A DNA stretch of 31,993 bases from contig JBBRYK010000030.1 in the NCBI GenBank assembly GCA_038237665.1, positions 1 through 31,993 of the forward strand. Direction: 5' to 3'. The stretch comes from JBBRYK01 sp038237665 (GTDB lineage Bacteria; Actinomycetota; Thermoleophilia; Gaiellales; Gaiellaceae). How positions within the stretch are numbered: the stretch's first letter is position 1; every line of letters starts with the position of its first letter. The notes under the pieces were generated by a model. That model made no database searches. It saw only the letters and a list, made by a program, of their open reading frames with translations, and had not been told where the DNA came from. The translations under genes were made by a program, and so were the position numbers. Shown in pieces: positions 15,140 through 23,567 of this stretch.

Positions 15140-15544
15140 ATGGCGCCTCCTCGCCGCCAGGCGACCAGAGGTCGCACGCGCCGCCGCGTCCGCAAGAACA
15201 TCGCGATCGGACAGGCGCACATCAAGACCTCGTTCAACAACACGATCGTCACCTTGACGGACAAGGATGGGAACGTGATCGTGTGGGAGTCCGCCGGCTC
15301 GGCGGGGTTCAAGGGCTCCCGCAAGTCCACGCCGTTCGCTGCGCAGGTCACCGCCGACTCGTGCGCGCGGAAGGGCATGGAGCACGGGCTCCAGAAGGTC
15401 GAGGTCTTTGTCAAGGGGCCGGGCTCCGGCCGCGAGACGGCGATTCGCTCGCTCCAGGCAGCCGGGCTCGAGATCCTCGGCGTCAAGGACGTGACCCCGC
15501 AGGCGCACAACGGCGTGCGGCCGCGCAAGAGGCGGAGGGTCTAG
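15140..15544 (+). CDS. rpsK: 30S ribosomal protein S11
   Basis: S11 forms part of the platform and contacts the mRNA exit region. It is 134 residues, normal. The conserved IAIGQAHIKTSFNNTIVTLTD and the C-terminal DVTPQAHNGVRPRKRRRV are clear. ATG directly follows the rpsM TAG, and its own TAG overlaps the rpsD GTG by one base. Confidence 0.98.
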   Translation: MAPPRRQATRGRTRRRVRKNIAIGQAHIKTSFNNTIVTLTDKDGNVIVWESAGSAGFKGSRKSTPFAAQVTADSCARKGMEHGLQKVEVFVKGPGSGRETAIRSLQAAGLEILGVKDVTPQAHNGVRPRKRRRV

Positions 15545-16164
15545 TGGCCAGGGACCGCTCTCCCAAGTGCAAGCAATGCCGCCGCGAGGGCATGAAGCTC
15601 TTCTTGAAGGGTGAGCGCTGCCTGACCGAGAAGTGCGCGATCGAACGCCGCAGCTATCCGCCGGGCGAGCACGGCCGCGGGCGGATCAAGCAGTCCGAGT
15701 ATCTGCTTCAGCTGCGGGAGAAGCAGAAGGCGCGCCGCTATTACGGCCTGCTCGAGAAGCAATTCAGGACGTATTACGAGAAGGCGACGCGGGGCTCCGG
15801 GATCACCGGTGAGAACCTGCTCCGCGCGCTCGAGACCCGTCTCGACAACGTTGTCTACCGGCTCGGCTTCGCCGCGTCACGCGCGCAGGCGCGCCAGCTC
15901 GTCCGGCACGGCCACTTCCAGGTCAACGGCCGCCGCGTCAACATCCCGAGCTATCAGGTCAAGCCGGGAGCAACGGTCTCGATGAAGCCCGGCAGCTCGG
16001 CCGAGCAGGTCATCCGAGACGCAACCGACCTGACTGCCTCGGTCGCTCCCTGGCTCCAGGCAGACCACGACGGACTCGCCGGCACGGTGCTCAAGTGGCC
16101 CGAGCGCGCCGAGATCGACACGCCCGTCCAGGAATCACTGATCGTCGAGCTCTACTCGAAGTAG
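15544..16164 (+). CDS. rpsD: 30S ribosomal protein S4, zinc form
   Basis: S4 nucleates 30S assembly and takes part in decoding fidelity. From GTG at 15544 it has 206 residues. C9, C12, C26 and C31 make this the zinc-containing C+ form. The S4 RNA-binding domain near residues 95-160 contains RLDNVVYRLGFAASRAQARQ and LVRHGHFQVNGRRVNIPSY. The open frame extends upstream over rpsK but the conserved N-terminus MARDRSPKCKQCRR fixes the start. Confidence 0.97.
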   Translation: MARDRSPKCKQCRREGMKLFLKGERCLTEKCAIERRSYPPGEHGRGRIKQSEYLLQLREKQKARRYYGLLEKQFRTYYEKATRGSGITGENLLRALETRLDNVVYRLGFAASRAQARQLVRHGHFQVNGRRVNIPSYQVKPGATVSMKPGSSAEQVIRDATDLTASVAPWLQADHDGLAGTVLKWPERAEIDTPVQESLIVELYSK

Positions 16165-16198
16165 TTACTAGGGCAATACGCCCAGGAAAGGAACTGTT

Positions 16199-17188
16199 TT
16201 GGCAATTCGCACCAGCTTGATGGACTTCCAGGTCCCGAAGATCGTCCACGAGGAGGTCGACTCCAACCGCGGCGTCTTCGTGATCGAGCCGCTCGACCGC
16301 GGCTTCGGCTACACGTTCGGCAACTCGCTGCGCCGCGTGCTGCTCTCCTCGCTCGAGGGCGCCGCCGTAACCTCGGTGAAGCTCGAGGGAGTCGCGCACG
16401 AGTTCACGACGCTTCCCGGTGTCCGGGAGGACGTCACCGACCTGATCCTCAACTTCAAGAGCCTGATCTGCCGCCTGCACGGCGAGTCGCCCGAGATCGA
16501 GGTGCGCCTGGCGAAGAAGGGCCCCGGCGTCGTCACCGCTGCCGACATCGAGGCACCGGCCGACCTCGAGGTCTTGAACCCGGAGCTCGAGATCGCGAAC
16601 CTCTCCGACAAGGGCCGGCTGGAGATCACGCTCACGATCGGCCGCGGGCGCGGCTACGTCCCCGCCGAGCTGAACCGTGGGCCCGAGTACACGATCGGCG
16701 TCATCCCGATCGACTCGATCTTCTCGCCCGTCCGCCGCGTCTCGTACGACGTCGAGACGGCCCGCGTCGGGCAGCGGACGGACTACGACAAGCTCCGCCT
16801 CGACGTTCTCACCGACGGGTCGATCGATCCGCGGGACGCGATCGGGCAGGCCGCTGAGATCCTCATCCGCCAGCTGGCGATCTTCACCGACATCGAGAAG
16901 ATGGAGGGCTTCGGCGAGGCCGCCGGTGCGGCCGAGTTGCCGGCCGAGATCTCGCTGGCGCATGGAATGGAGAACTTCCCGATCGAGGAGCTCGAGCTCG
17001 GCGTCCGCTCGTACAACTGCCTGAAGCGGGTCGGCATCGAGACGATCGGCGACCTGGTCATGAAGACCGAGCAGGAGCTTGCCGCGATCCCCAACTTCGG
17101 CAAGAAGTCGATCGAGGAGGTCCGCGAGACCCTGCAGACGCACGGCCTCAACCTCCGCGGCGAGAACGGTTCCGGGAACCTGGGTTAG
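16199..17188 (+). CDS. rpoA: RNA polymerase alpha subunit
   Basis: Alpha is the assembly platform of RNA polymerase and contacts activators and UP elements. It is 329 residues, typical. The N-terminal domain (to about residue 230) has RGFGYTFGNSLRRVLLSSLEGAA; the C-terminal domain (about 250-320) has SYNCLKRVGIETIGDL and IPNFGKKSIEEV. TTG at 16199 is preferred because AGGAAAGGA lies about 6 nt upstream; an in-frame ATG at 16220 is an alternative. The TAG is directly followed by the rplQ ATG. Confidence 0.97.
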   Translation: MAIRTSLMDFQVPKIVHEEVDSNRGVFVIEPLDRGFGYTFGNSLRRVLLSSLEGAAVTSVKLEGVAHEFTTLPGVREDVTDLILNFKSLICRLHGESPEIEVRLAKKGPGVVTAADIEAPADLEVLNPELEIANLSDKGRLEITLTIGRGRGYVPAELNRGPEYTIGVIPIDSIFSPVRRVSYDVETARVGQRTDYDKLRLDVLTDGSIDPRDAIGQAAEILIRQLAIFTDIEKMEGFGEAAGAAELPAEISLAHGMENFPIEELELGVRSYNCLKRVGIETIGDLVMKTEQELAAIPNFGKKSIEEVRETLQTHGLNLRGENGSGNLG

Positions 17189-17617
17189 ATGCGGCACCAC
17201 CGGTCGGGAAGAAAGCTCGGGCGTGACGCCTCGCACCGCAAGGCGCTCTACTCGAACCTGACCGGTTCGCTGATCGAGCACGGGCGGATCCGGACGACCC
17301 TGGCCAAGGCCAAGTCGGTCCGCCCGATCGCCGAGCAGATGATCACCCTCGGCCGCCGCGGCGACATCCACGCCCGGCGGCAGGCGCTTGCGTACCTGCG
17401 TTCCCAGGACGTCGTGTACCGGCTCTTCTCGGAGGTGGCCCCTCGCTTCGCCGACCGGCCGGGCGGGTACACGCGGATCGTCAAGCTCGGCCCTCGCCAG
17501 GGGGACGCGGCCGACATGGCCTACCTCGAGCTCGTCGACTACATCCCCGAGCGGACGATCTCTCCCGCCGCCGCAGCACGCCGCCGGCGCCAGGAGACCG
17601 AAGCCGAAGTCTCCTAG
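17189..17617 (+). CDS. rplQ: 50S ribosomal protein L17
   Basis: L17 lies near the exit tunnel. It is 142 residues; bacterial L17 is commonly 115-200. The opening MRHHRSGRKLGRDASHRKAL and the segment RPGGYTRIVKLGPRQGDAADMAYLEL (in two parts) identify it. It closes the alpha operon. Only 16 bp separate its stop from that of the convergent VIT-family gene, with no obvious U-tract terminator. Confidence 0.97.
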   Translation: MRHHRSGRKLGRDASHRKALYSNLTGSLIEHGRIRTTLAKAKSVRPIAEQMITLGRRGDIHARRQALAYLRSQDVVYRLFSEVAPRFADRPGGYTRIVKLGPRQGDAADMAYLELVDYIPERTISPAAAARRRRQETEAEVS

Positions 17618-17633
17618 CCGGTCGGTCAGCTAG

Positions 17634-18113
17634 CTATGCGGCCGTACCGAGGGCCGCGCTGATCCCGACGATGACCGCGCCGCCGAGGGTGATGTAGGCG
17701 AACGAGGCGACGAAGCTCGTCCGGAAGAAGCGCCAGCGCAGCCACGCGAGCATGACCAGCTCGAAACCGACGACGACGCCAGCCAGGACCAGGGCGACGT
17801 GGTATTGCGGGATCAGGAACGGGAGCGTGTGGAGGATTCCGCCCACGAACGTGCCGCCGCCCGTGATCGAGCCGCGGATGATCGGATTGCCTCGCCCGGT
17901 CAGCTCCCCGGTGTCGGAGAGGCCTTCGGAGTAGGCCATGCTGATCCCGGCGCCGATTGCAGTCGCCACCCCGGCAAAGAAGGCGTAGTGCGGCTTGTGC
18001 GTGGCCAGCGCGACGGCGAAGATCGGTGCGAGGGTGGAGAGCGAGCCGTCGATCAGACCCGTCAGAGCGGGTTGGACCCGTTGTAGGAGGAAGTCGCGAT
18101 CCGCGCTCGTCAC
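17634..18113 (-). CDS. VIT1/CCC1-family membrane protein
   Basis: The 159-residue product resembles the VIT family of vacuolar-iron-transporter-like membrane proteins, which carry Fe/Mn across membranes. The family-like stretch is GLIDGSLSTLAPIFAVALAT (about residues 18-37), then AIGAGISMAYSEGLSDTGELTGRG. About four to five hydrophobic segments follow, including GGILHTLPFLI and HVALVLAGVVVGFELVMLAW. GTG is the start. It lies downstream of the cyclophilin gene on the same strand after a 74-bp gap holding an inverted repeat. Substrate is not shown by the sequence. Confidence 0.75.
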   Translation of the reverse strand: MTSADRDFLLQRVQPALTGLIDGSLSTLAPIFAVALATHKPHYAFFAGVATAIGAGISMAYSEGLSDTGELTGRGNPIIRGSITGGGTFVGGILHTLPFLIPQYHVALVLAGVVVGFELVMLAWLRWRFFRTSFVASFAYITLGGAVIVGISAALGTAA

Positions 18114-18151
18114 GCGTATAGCGTATCAAACAGAGCGCAAATAATTCTTAG

Positions 18152-18169
18152 TGTAAGGGAAGACTTACA
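18152..18169. promoter_or_regulatory. Inverted repeat, candidate operator upstream of the VIT-family gene
   Basis: TGTAAG (18152-18157) and CTTACA (18164-18169) form a 6-bp inverted repeat with a 6-bp spacer, in an unusually AT-rich gap for this genome. It lies about 40 bp before the VIT-family start, where a metal-responsive repressor could bind. Only position and symmetry support this. Confidence 0.4.
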
Positions 18170-18187
18170 GTCGATGTCAGGGGCTCC

Positions 18188-18826
18188 TTAACTCACCTTG
18201 ACCGTGGTCTTCAGGATCTCGACGATCCTGGTCGGCCGACCTTGCGGGTCGTTCGCATTGCCGAACGTTCCGATCAGGTCGATGACCTTGCGGCCGTTGA
18301 AAACCGTTCCGAGGACGCCGTAGTCAGCCGGTAGCTGAAGGTCGGCGGTATCCACGAAGAATTGGCTACCGGCTGTGCCGGGCGCCTCAACGGTCGTCTT
18401 CGCCATCGCGGCGAGGTACCTGCGGTACGCCGTGCCTGCCGGCGGCTTGTCGACGGTCGAGTAACCGGGGCCGCCGGTGCCCGTGGCCGTCGGGTCGCCG
18501 CCCTGGATCACGAAGCCCGGCACGATCCGGTGGAAGTACGTCTTGTCGAAGAAGCCCTTCTTCGCCAGGTCGACGAAGGAGGCTGTGATGTGCGGCGAGG
18601 TGCGAACTGCGAGGCGAATCGTGAAACTCCCGCAATTGGTGGTGAAGGTGACGTCGTACTTCTTCTTCGGATCGAGCTTCGACCCGGGCGGCTTCTGTCC
18701 GCCGTTCGCTTTGGTCGCGGGCCTGGCAACCTTCTTGCAAGCCGCTGCGCTTTGCGCCGGAGCCGCGGCCACCGAAGGGGCCACCAGTGCTGCCGCCAGC
18801 CCGGCGAGTGCAAGTCCTCGGAGCAC
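18188..18826 (-). CDS. Exported cyclophilin-type peptidyl-prolyl isomerase
   Basis: Cyclophilins catalyse cis-trans isomerisation of X-Pro bonds. The 212-residue product has a probable signal peptide (residues 1-22, hydrophobic core then SVAAAPA) and a linker to ~55. The cyclophilin domain follows, with the signature FHRIVPGFVIQGGDPTATGT and later GSQFFVDT. It is therefore probably extracytoplasmic. A cysteine pair (one after the signal, one in TNCGSF) might form a disulfide. GTG is the start, only 16 bp from the divergent truA start. Confidence 0.9.
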   Translation of the reverse strand: MLRGLALAGLAAALVAPSVAAAPAQSAAACKKVARPATKANGGQKPPGSKLDPKKKYDVTFTTNCGSFTIRLAVRTSPHITASFVDLAKKGFFDKTYFHRIVPGFVIQGGDPTATGTGGPGYSTVDKPPAGTAYRRYLAAMAKTTVEAPGTAGSQFFVDTADLQLPADYGVLGTVFNGRKVIDLIGTFGNANDPQGRPTRIVEILKTTVKVS

Positions 18827-18842
18827 CGGGGAATCCTAGCCA

Positions 18843-19559
18843 GTGCCTCTCAGGCTGACCCTCGAGTACGACGGACGCGGCTTTCGCGGCTGGGCGGCGC
18901 AGCCGGGCCAGCGGACGGTCGAGGGCGCCGTTCGCGAAGCGCTAGGTGAGCTCTACGAGGGCTTCGAAGGCCTGGCCGTTGCTGGTCGCACCGACGCCGG
19001 CGTGCACGCGCTCGGGCAGGTCGTGAGCGCAGAGGTCACAGGCGGGCCGCCGACCGAGAAGGCCGCTGAGGCGCTCAACGCCATGCTCCCTGACGATGTC
19101 GCCGTCGTCTCGGCCGATGCGGCGCCCGAGGGCTTCCACGCTCGCTTCTCGGCGCGGGCGCGGAGCTACCGGTACCGGCTGTATCGCCGGCCGCTGCGCT
19201 CCCCGTTCGAGGACGGCCGGAGCTGGTGGTATCCGAAGCCGATCGATCTCGAGGCGCTGCCTGCCGCGGCGGCGCTGCTACCCGGGGAGCACGACTTTCG
19301 CGCGTTCACGCCGGCCGAGACGCGGCACAAAGCATTCGTCCGGCTGATCGAGGCCGCCGACTGGCACGAGCGCGGAGCCCACCTCGAGCTCGAGATCACC
19401 GCGGACAGCTTCCTCCGCCACATGGTGCGAACACTCGTCGGCACGATGCTCGAGCAATCGCCGGAGGAGCTGGAGCGCCTGCTCGAGGGCCGGCCGCGGT
19501 CGGAGGCGGGGACGACGGCTCCGCCCGGCGGGCTGTACCTGGTCTCGGTCCGGTACTAG
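18843..19559 (+). CDS. truA: tRNA pseudouridine synthase A
   Basis: TruA makes pseudouridine at positions 38-40 of the tRNA anticodon stem. It is 238 residues, slightly short but complete. It opens LRLTLEYDGRGFRGWAAQPG. The catalytic aspartate is D51 in AGRTDAGVHALGQV, and the C-terminal FLRHMVRTLVGTM is conserved. GTG is the start. In many bacteria truA follows rplQ directly; here the two minus-strand genes intervene. Confidence 0.95.
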   Translation: MPLRLTLEYDGRGFRGWAAQPGQRTVEGAVREALGELYEGFEGLAVAGRTDAGVHALGQVVSAEVTGGPPTEKAAEALNAMLPDDVAVVSADAAPEGFHARFSARARSYRYRLYRRPLRSPFEDGRSWWYPKPIDLEALPAAAALLPGEHDFRAFTPAETRHKAFVRLIEAADWHERGAHLELEITADSFLRHMVRTLVGTMLEQSPEELERLLEGRPRSEAGTTAPPGGLYLVSVRY

Positions 19560-19585
19560 CGTTTGGCGCGGCTAGGCTTGGCGCC

Positions 19586-20221
19586 GTGCGCTATTCCACC
19601 GTTCTTTTCGACCTCGACGGAACCGTCATCGACTCGGGCTCGATCATCCTCGCCTCGATGCGCCACGCCACTCGCGAGGTGCTCGGCCGCGAGTACGCCG
19701 ACGACGAGCTGATGGCCGCCGTCGGCGGCCCGGGCCTCGAGGCGCAGATGCACGCCTTCGCGCCGGGACGCGTCGCAGAGCTCATCCGGGTCTACCGCGA
19801 GCACAACGAGCCGCTGCATGACGAACTGACTTGCTGCGCGGGGATGGACGACGTCCTCGTCCGCCTCCGCGACGAGGGGCGCCGGCTCGGGATCGTCAGC
19901 GCGAAGCGGCGCGCGACGATCGACCTCGCCTTCGCCCGCGTGCCGCTCGGCCACCTCTTCGACGTCATCGTCGGCGGCGACGAGACCGAGAAACAGAAGC
20001 CCCAGCCGGAGCCGCTGCTGCTCGCCTGCGAGCGCTTGGAGATCGAGCCGGCTGAAGCGGCCTACGTCGGTGACGCGCCGTTCGACGTCGCCGCCGCCAA
20101 GGCCGCGGGCATGGGCTCGATTGCGGTCACCTGGGGCGGGATCCATGCGCGTGAGCGCCTCGAGCCCGAGAGCCCCGACGCGATCGTCGATACACCCGAG
20201 GAGCTCTACGACGTCCTCTGA
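19586..20221 (+). CDS. HAD-superfamily phosphatase, phosphoglycolate phosphatase-like
   Basis: The 211-residue hydrolase has HAD motif I FDLDGTVID with D9 as nucleophile and D11 as acid/base, motif II near IVSAKRR, motif III Lys in KQKPQPEP, and motif IV VGDAPFD. The helical cap after residue 20 is the small C1 type seen in phosphoglycolate phosphatase and PpaX. The substrate cannot be read from the sequence. GTG at 19586 is chosen because the HAD motif starts within eight residues. It overlaps the start of ligA by ~77 nt in another frame. Confidence 0.88.
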   Translation: MRYSTVLFDLDGTVIDSGSIILASMRHATREVLGREYADDELMAAVGGPGLEAQMHAFAPGRVAELIRVYREHNEPLHDELTCCAGMDDVLVRLRDEGRRLGIVSAKRRATIDLAFARVPLGHLFDVIVGGDETEKQKPQPEPLLLACERLEIEPAEAAYVGDAPFDVAAAKAAGMGSIAVTWGGIHARERLEPESPDAIVDTPEELYDVL

Positions 20222-22271
20222 GGCGGAGAAGCGCGCGGCCGAGCTGCGCGACATCCTCACCCGAGCCTCGATCGCCTACTACCTCGAGGACGAGCCGGAG
20301 ATCTCGGACGCCGAGTACGACAGCCTCTACGACGAGCTCGTGGCCCTGGAGGCGGAGCATCCGGAGTTTGTGACCCCCGACTCCCCGACGCAGCGTGTCG
20401 GAGCGCCACCGTCGGAGCAGTTCCGGAAGGTCGACCACCTGCTCCCGATGGGGTCGCTCGAGAAGGTCACGACCGGCGAGGCGCTGGCCAAGTGGTCCGA
20501 TGACGTGCGCAAGCGGCTCGAGTCCGACGAGCCGGTCGCCTACGTGATCGAGCCGAAGATCGACGGATCCGCCATCTCGCTGGTCTACGAGCAGGGGGTC
20601 TTCGTCCGCGGAGCCACTCGAGGTGACGGGCAGCTCGGCGAGGACGTGACGACGAATCTGCGCACGATCAAGTCGATTCCACTCTCCGTCCTGACCGCGG
20701 AAGAGGAGGCGGCTCCGTCCGTGCTCGAGGTGCGCGGCGAGGTCTACATGCCGCTGGGCGGCTTCCGGGAGTTCAACGAGCGGCTTCTGGCCGAGGGAAA
20801 GAAGCCCGCTCCGAATCCCCGCAACGCAGCCGCAGGCTCGCTGCGCCAGAAGGACTCGTCGATCACGGCCTCCCGCCCGCTCGCGATCTGGGTGTACGGG
20901 CTGGGCGCCTACGAGGACGTCTCGTTCGAGGCGCATTCGGAAGCGCTTCAGTGGCTGAGAGAGCACGGCTTCCGCACGAACCCGTTTGCGGAGCGGCTCG
21001 AGACGATCGAGGAGGTCGCCGAGGCCTGCCGGGGGTGGGAGAAGCGGCGGATCGACCTCGACTACGAGATCGACGGCATCGTGATCAAGGTCGACGGCTT
21101 CGAGCAGCAGCGCCGCCTGGGCGCGCTGCACGGGCGGCCGCGCTGGGCACGCGCCTTCAAGTGGGCGCCGATGACCGCGCAGACGCGACTGAACCGAATT
21201 GCGATCCGGGTCGGGCGCACCGGAGCCTTGAACCCGTGGGCGATGCTCGAGCCGGTCGAGGTCGGGGGCGTCACCGTCTCACGAGCCACGCTCCACAACG
21301 AGGAGGACATCAACCGCAAGGACATCCGCGAAGGGGACGTCGTCATCGTCCAGCGGGCCGGTGATGTGATCCCGCAGATCGTCGGCCCGGCGGGTGCCCA
21401 CCAGCCCGGCACGAAGCCCTGGAAAATGCCTGCAAAGTGCCCGCTCTGCGGCGCCGGGATCGTCAAGCCCGAGGGCGAGGTGATGCACCGTTGCCCGAAC
21501 CGCGCCTGCCCCTCACGCGGCCTCGAGTCGCTGATCAACTGGGTGCAGGCGGCCGCGGACATCGAGGGGGTCGGCGAGCAGCTCGTCCGGCGTCTCTGGG
21601 ACCTGGGGCTGGTGCGCTCGATCCCGGAGCTCTACCGGCTGACCAAGAGCGAGCTCCTCGAGCTCGACGGCTTCCAGGAAAAGAGCGCGTCGAACGCGGT
21701 CGCGGCGATCGAGGCCTCCAAGTCGATTCCGTTCTGGCGGGTGCTCTTCGGGCTTAACATTCCCGACGTGGGCTGGGTGACGGCGCAGAACCTCGCACGT
21801 CACTTCGGCTCCGTCGACCGGCTGCTCGGGGCGAGCCAGGAAGACGTGACCGAGGTGGACGGAATCGGGCCCGATCGCGCCGAGTCGATCGTCGAGTGGT
21901 TCTCCGACGGACAGAATCGGCAACTGGTCGCCGAGCTGCGCGAGCTCGGGCTTCGCCTCGAGTCGGGGGAGGAGTCGCGGCCCGTCGAGGGGCCGCTGAC
22001 CGGCAAGACCTACGTCATCACCGGAACGCTCGAGGGCTTGACCCGCGACGAGGCCGCGGCAGCGCTCGAGGCGCTCGGCGCCAAGGTCGGGAACTCGGTG
22101 TCGGGCAAGACGACGGGGCTTGTCGTCGGTGAGGAGCCGGGTGCCTCGAAGCTGACCAAGGCCCAGCGCACGGGTGTTCCGCTGCTCGAGGAGAACGATC
22201 TGCGCAAGCTGCTCGGCGCGTCGGGCGGGGACGGCGACCCTGGCCCGCCTCAGCCCAGGCTGCGCCGCTAG
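20145..22271 (+). CDS. ligA: NAD-dependent DNA ligase
   Basis: LigA seals nicks during replication and repair using NAD. From ATG at 20145 it has 708 residues. The Ia domain has ISDAEYDSLYDELVALE. The adenylation lysine is K138 in EPKIDGSA, followed by RGDGQLGEDVT. The zinc finger (CPLC and CPNRACP) precedes helix-hairpin-helix repeats, and a BRCT domain ends the protein (GKTYVITGTLEGLTRDEA). No ATG, GTG or TTG lies between 20151 and the conserved region, so translation must start inside the HAD gene; GTG at 20151 is the alternative. Confidence 0.95.
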   Translation: MRVSASSPRAPTRSSIHPRSSTTSSEAEKRAAELRDILTRASIAYYLEDEPEISDAEYDSLYDELVALEAEHPEFVTPDSPTQRVGAPPSEQFRKVDHLLPMGSLEKVTTGEALAKWSDDVRKRLESDEPVAYVIEPKIDGSAISLVYEQGVFVRGATRGDGQLGEDVTTNLRTIKSIPLSVLTAEEEAAPSVLEVRGEVYMPLGGFREFNERLLAEGKKPAPNPRNAAAGSLRQKDSSITASRPLAIWVYGLGAYEDVSFEAHSEALQWLREHGFRTNPFAERLETIEEVAEACRGWEKRRIDLDYEIDGIVIKVDGFEQQRRLGALHGRPRWARAFKWAPMTAQTRLNRIAIRVGRTGALNPWAMLEPVEVGGVTVSRATLHNEEDINRKDIREGDVVIVQRAGDVIPQIVGPAGAHQPGTKPWKMPAKCPLCGAGIVKPEGEVMHRCPNRACPSRGLESLINWVQAAADIEGVGEQLVRRLWDLGLVRSIPELYRLTKSELLELDGFQEKSASNAVAAIEASKSIPFWRVLFGLNIPDVGWVTAQNLARHFGSVDRLLGASQEDVTEVDGIGPDRAESIVEWFSDGQNRQLVAELRELGLRLESGEESRPVEGPLTGKTYVITGTLEGLTRDEAAAALEALGAKVGNSVSGKTTGLVVGEEPGASKLTKAQRTGVPLLEENDLRKLLGASGGDGDPGPPQPRLRR

Positions 22272-23482
22272 GACCCCGCTAGAACGGTCGCAAAACGGTC
22301 CTGCGCCGCACGGGCGGCGTAGGTCGAAACCGGGTCGCCGTTCTGGATGACGGCGAACGCGTAGCGGAGCTTCACGAATCCGGACAGCGCGGAGGCGACG
22401 TTCGTCGTTCCGGTCTTGGCGAGGACGTTTCCACGCGCCGGCGGGTACCGCAGCCGGTCCTCGAGGGTGCCCGTCCGCCCGGCGACGGCGAGGGCGGCGA
22501 TGAAGGTGGGGCGGACGAGCGGATCGGCAAAGGCGGCCTGGAGCAACTCGACCAGCGCGCCGGCCGTCAGGCGGTCGAGCCGGGACAGGCCCGAGCCGTC
22601 GACGATCCGGACGCCCTTGACCGGAATGCCCGCCTGCTCGAGGACGCCCATGACGACGGCCGCGCCTGCCGGGCTCGTCCCGTGCCTCGCGATCACGGCG
22701 CCGAGCTGTTTCAGCACTAGCTCGGCCGTGTAGTTGTCGCTCTCGGTGTCCATGTAGCGGACGATGTCGCGGAGCGGCGGCGACAGCACCGAAGCGAGCG
22801 GGAACGAGCGCGACGCAGCCCGCCCCAATCGCACCGGCCCGGTGACGGCGATTCCCGCCGCGCGGAGCGCGTCGCGGAACGCGGCAGCCGCCTCTGGGGC
22901 GGGCTCTGCCGACGTCGACCGGTCGATCGCCAGCGCCGAGAGCGGCGGCGACTCGTTGACGTAGAACTCCGGCTTCCAGCCGAAGGCCGTGCGGCGTGCG
23001 TCGAAGAACGACTCGTCGCCGACGATCGCGCCCGAGACTCTCCGGACGCCGGCAGCCTGCAGTTGCGCGGCGAGGTCGGCGAGGCCTCGGCGGGTCAGCG
23101 TTGGATCGCCGCGCCCCCGCAGGACGAGATCGCCGAGCCAGGTGTCTCCCTCCAGGCGGCCGCGGCCGAGCACGTCCGTCTCGATCCGGTACGCGGGCCC
23201 GAGTGCCTCCAGCGCCGCAAAGGTGATCGCGAGCTTCTCGTTGGAGGCCGGCGAGAGAGGGAGCCAGGGGTTGGTCGCGAAGAGCGTCTTGCCCGTGCGG
23301 AGATCGACGGCCATGGCCGCCGACCGGCTCGCATCGACGCCGGAGGTCGAGAGCGCGGCGGCCAGGCGCTGGCCGAGAGACGCGGCCGCGCCCGCGGCCA
23401 CAGCAAGCGCGACCGCCGCGGCGAGGATGATCGTTACGAGTCGACGGGCCACCCCGGTCATTCTCTGGACCGGTCCGGACAC
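22268..23482 (-). CDS. D-alanyl-D-alanine carboxypeptidase/endopeptidase, peptidase family S13 (PBP4 type)
   Basis: It hydrolyses D-Ala-D-Ala bonds or crosslinks in peptidoglycan outside the membrane. The 404-residue product has an N-terminal hydrophobic segment (residues ~14-34). The penicillin-binding triad is present: SxxK as S80-N-E-K83, SxN as S248-D-N250, and KTG at 356-358 followed by T. The large insert between the first two motifs is typical of S13. GTG at 23482 is used; ATG at 23461 gives a cleaner signal peptide. Its stop and that of convergent ligA share one CTAG. Confidence 0.9.
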   Translation of the reverse strand: MSGPVQRMTGVARRLVTIILAAAVALAVAAGAAASLGQRLAAALSTSGVDASRSAAMAVDLRTGKTLFATNPWLPLSPASNEKLAITFAALEALGPAYRIETDVLGRGRLEGDTWLGDLVLRGRGDPTLTRRGLADLAAQLQAAGVRRVSGAIVGDESFFDARRTAFGWKPEFYVNESPPLSALAIDRSTSAEPAPEAAAAFRDALRAAGIAVTGPVRLGRAASRSFPLASVLSPPLRDIVRYMDTESDNYTAELVLKQLGAVIARHGTSPAGAAVVMGVLEQAGIPVKGVRIVDGSGLSRLDRLTAGALVELLQAAFADPLVRPTFIAALAVAGRTGTLEDRLRYPPARGNVLAKTGTTNVASALSGFVKLRYAFAVIQNGDPVSTYAARAAQDRFATVLAGS

Positions 23483-23515
23483 GCGTCAAGAACGTGGGAC
23501 CGATTCCTTTGGAAG

Positions 23516-23533
23516 ATGGGCCGCTCGGCCCAT
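23516..23533. promoter_or_regulatory. 18-bp perfect palindrome in divergent promoter region
   Basis: ATGGGCCG and CGGCCCAT flank a central CT between the carboxypeptidase gene (minus) and the small coiled-coil gene (plus). Position and symmetry suggest an operator serving one or both genes. No regulator is identified. Confidence 0.4.
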
Positions 23534-23554
23534 GCCACCGGCGTTGTGGAGTCG

Positions 23555-23560
23555 GATAAT
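23555..23560 (+). promoter_or_regulatory. Possible -10 box of the small coiled-coil gene
   Basis: GATAAT lies 7 bp before the ATG at 23568, close enough for a leaderless transcript. No clear -35 is seen. Confidence 0.35.
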
Positions 23561-23567
23561 CAAACGG

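Noticed and set aside
16165..16198. Hairpin GGGC-aatac-GCCC before rpoA as a terminator
   Set aside because: The stem is only four pairs and no T-run follows; the gap is too short for more than a ribosome-binding site.
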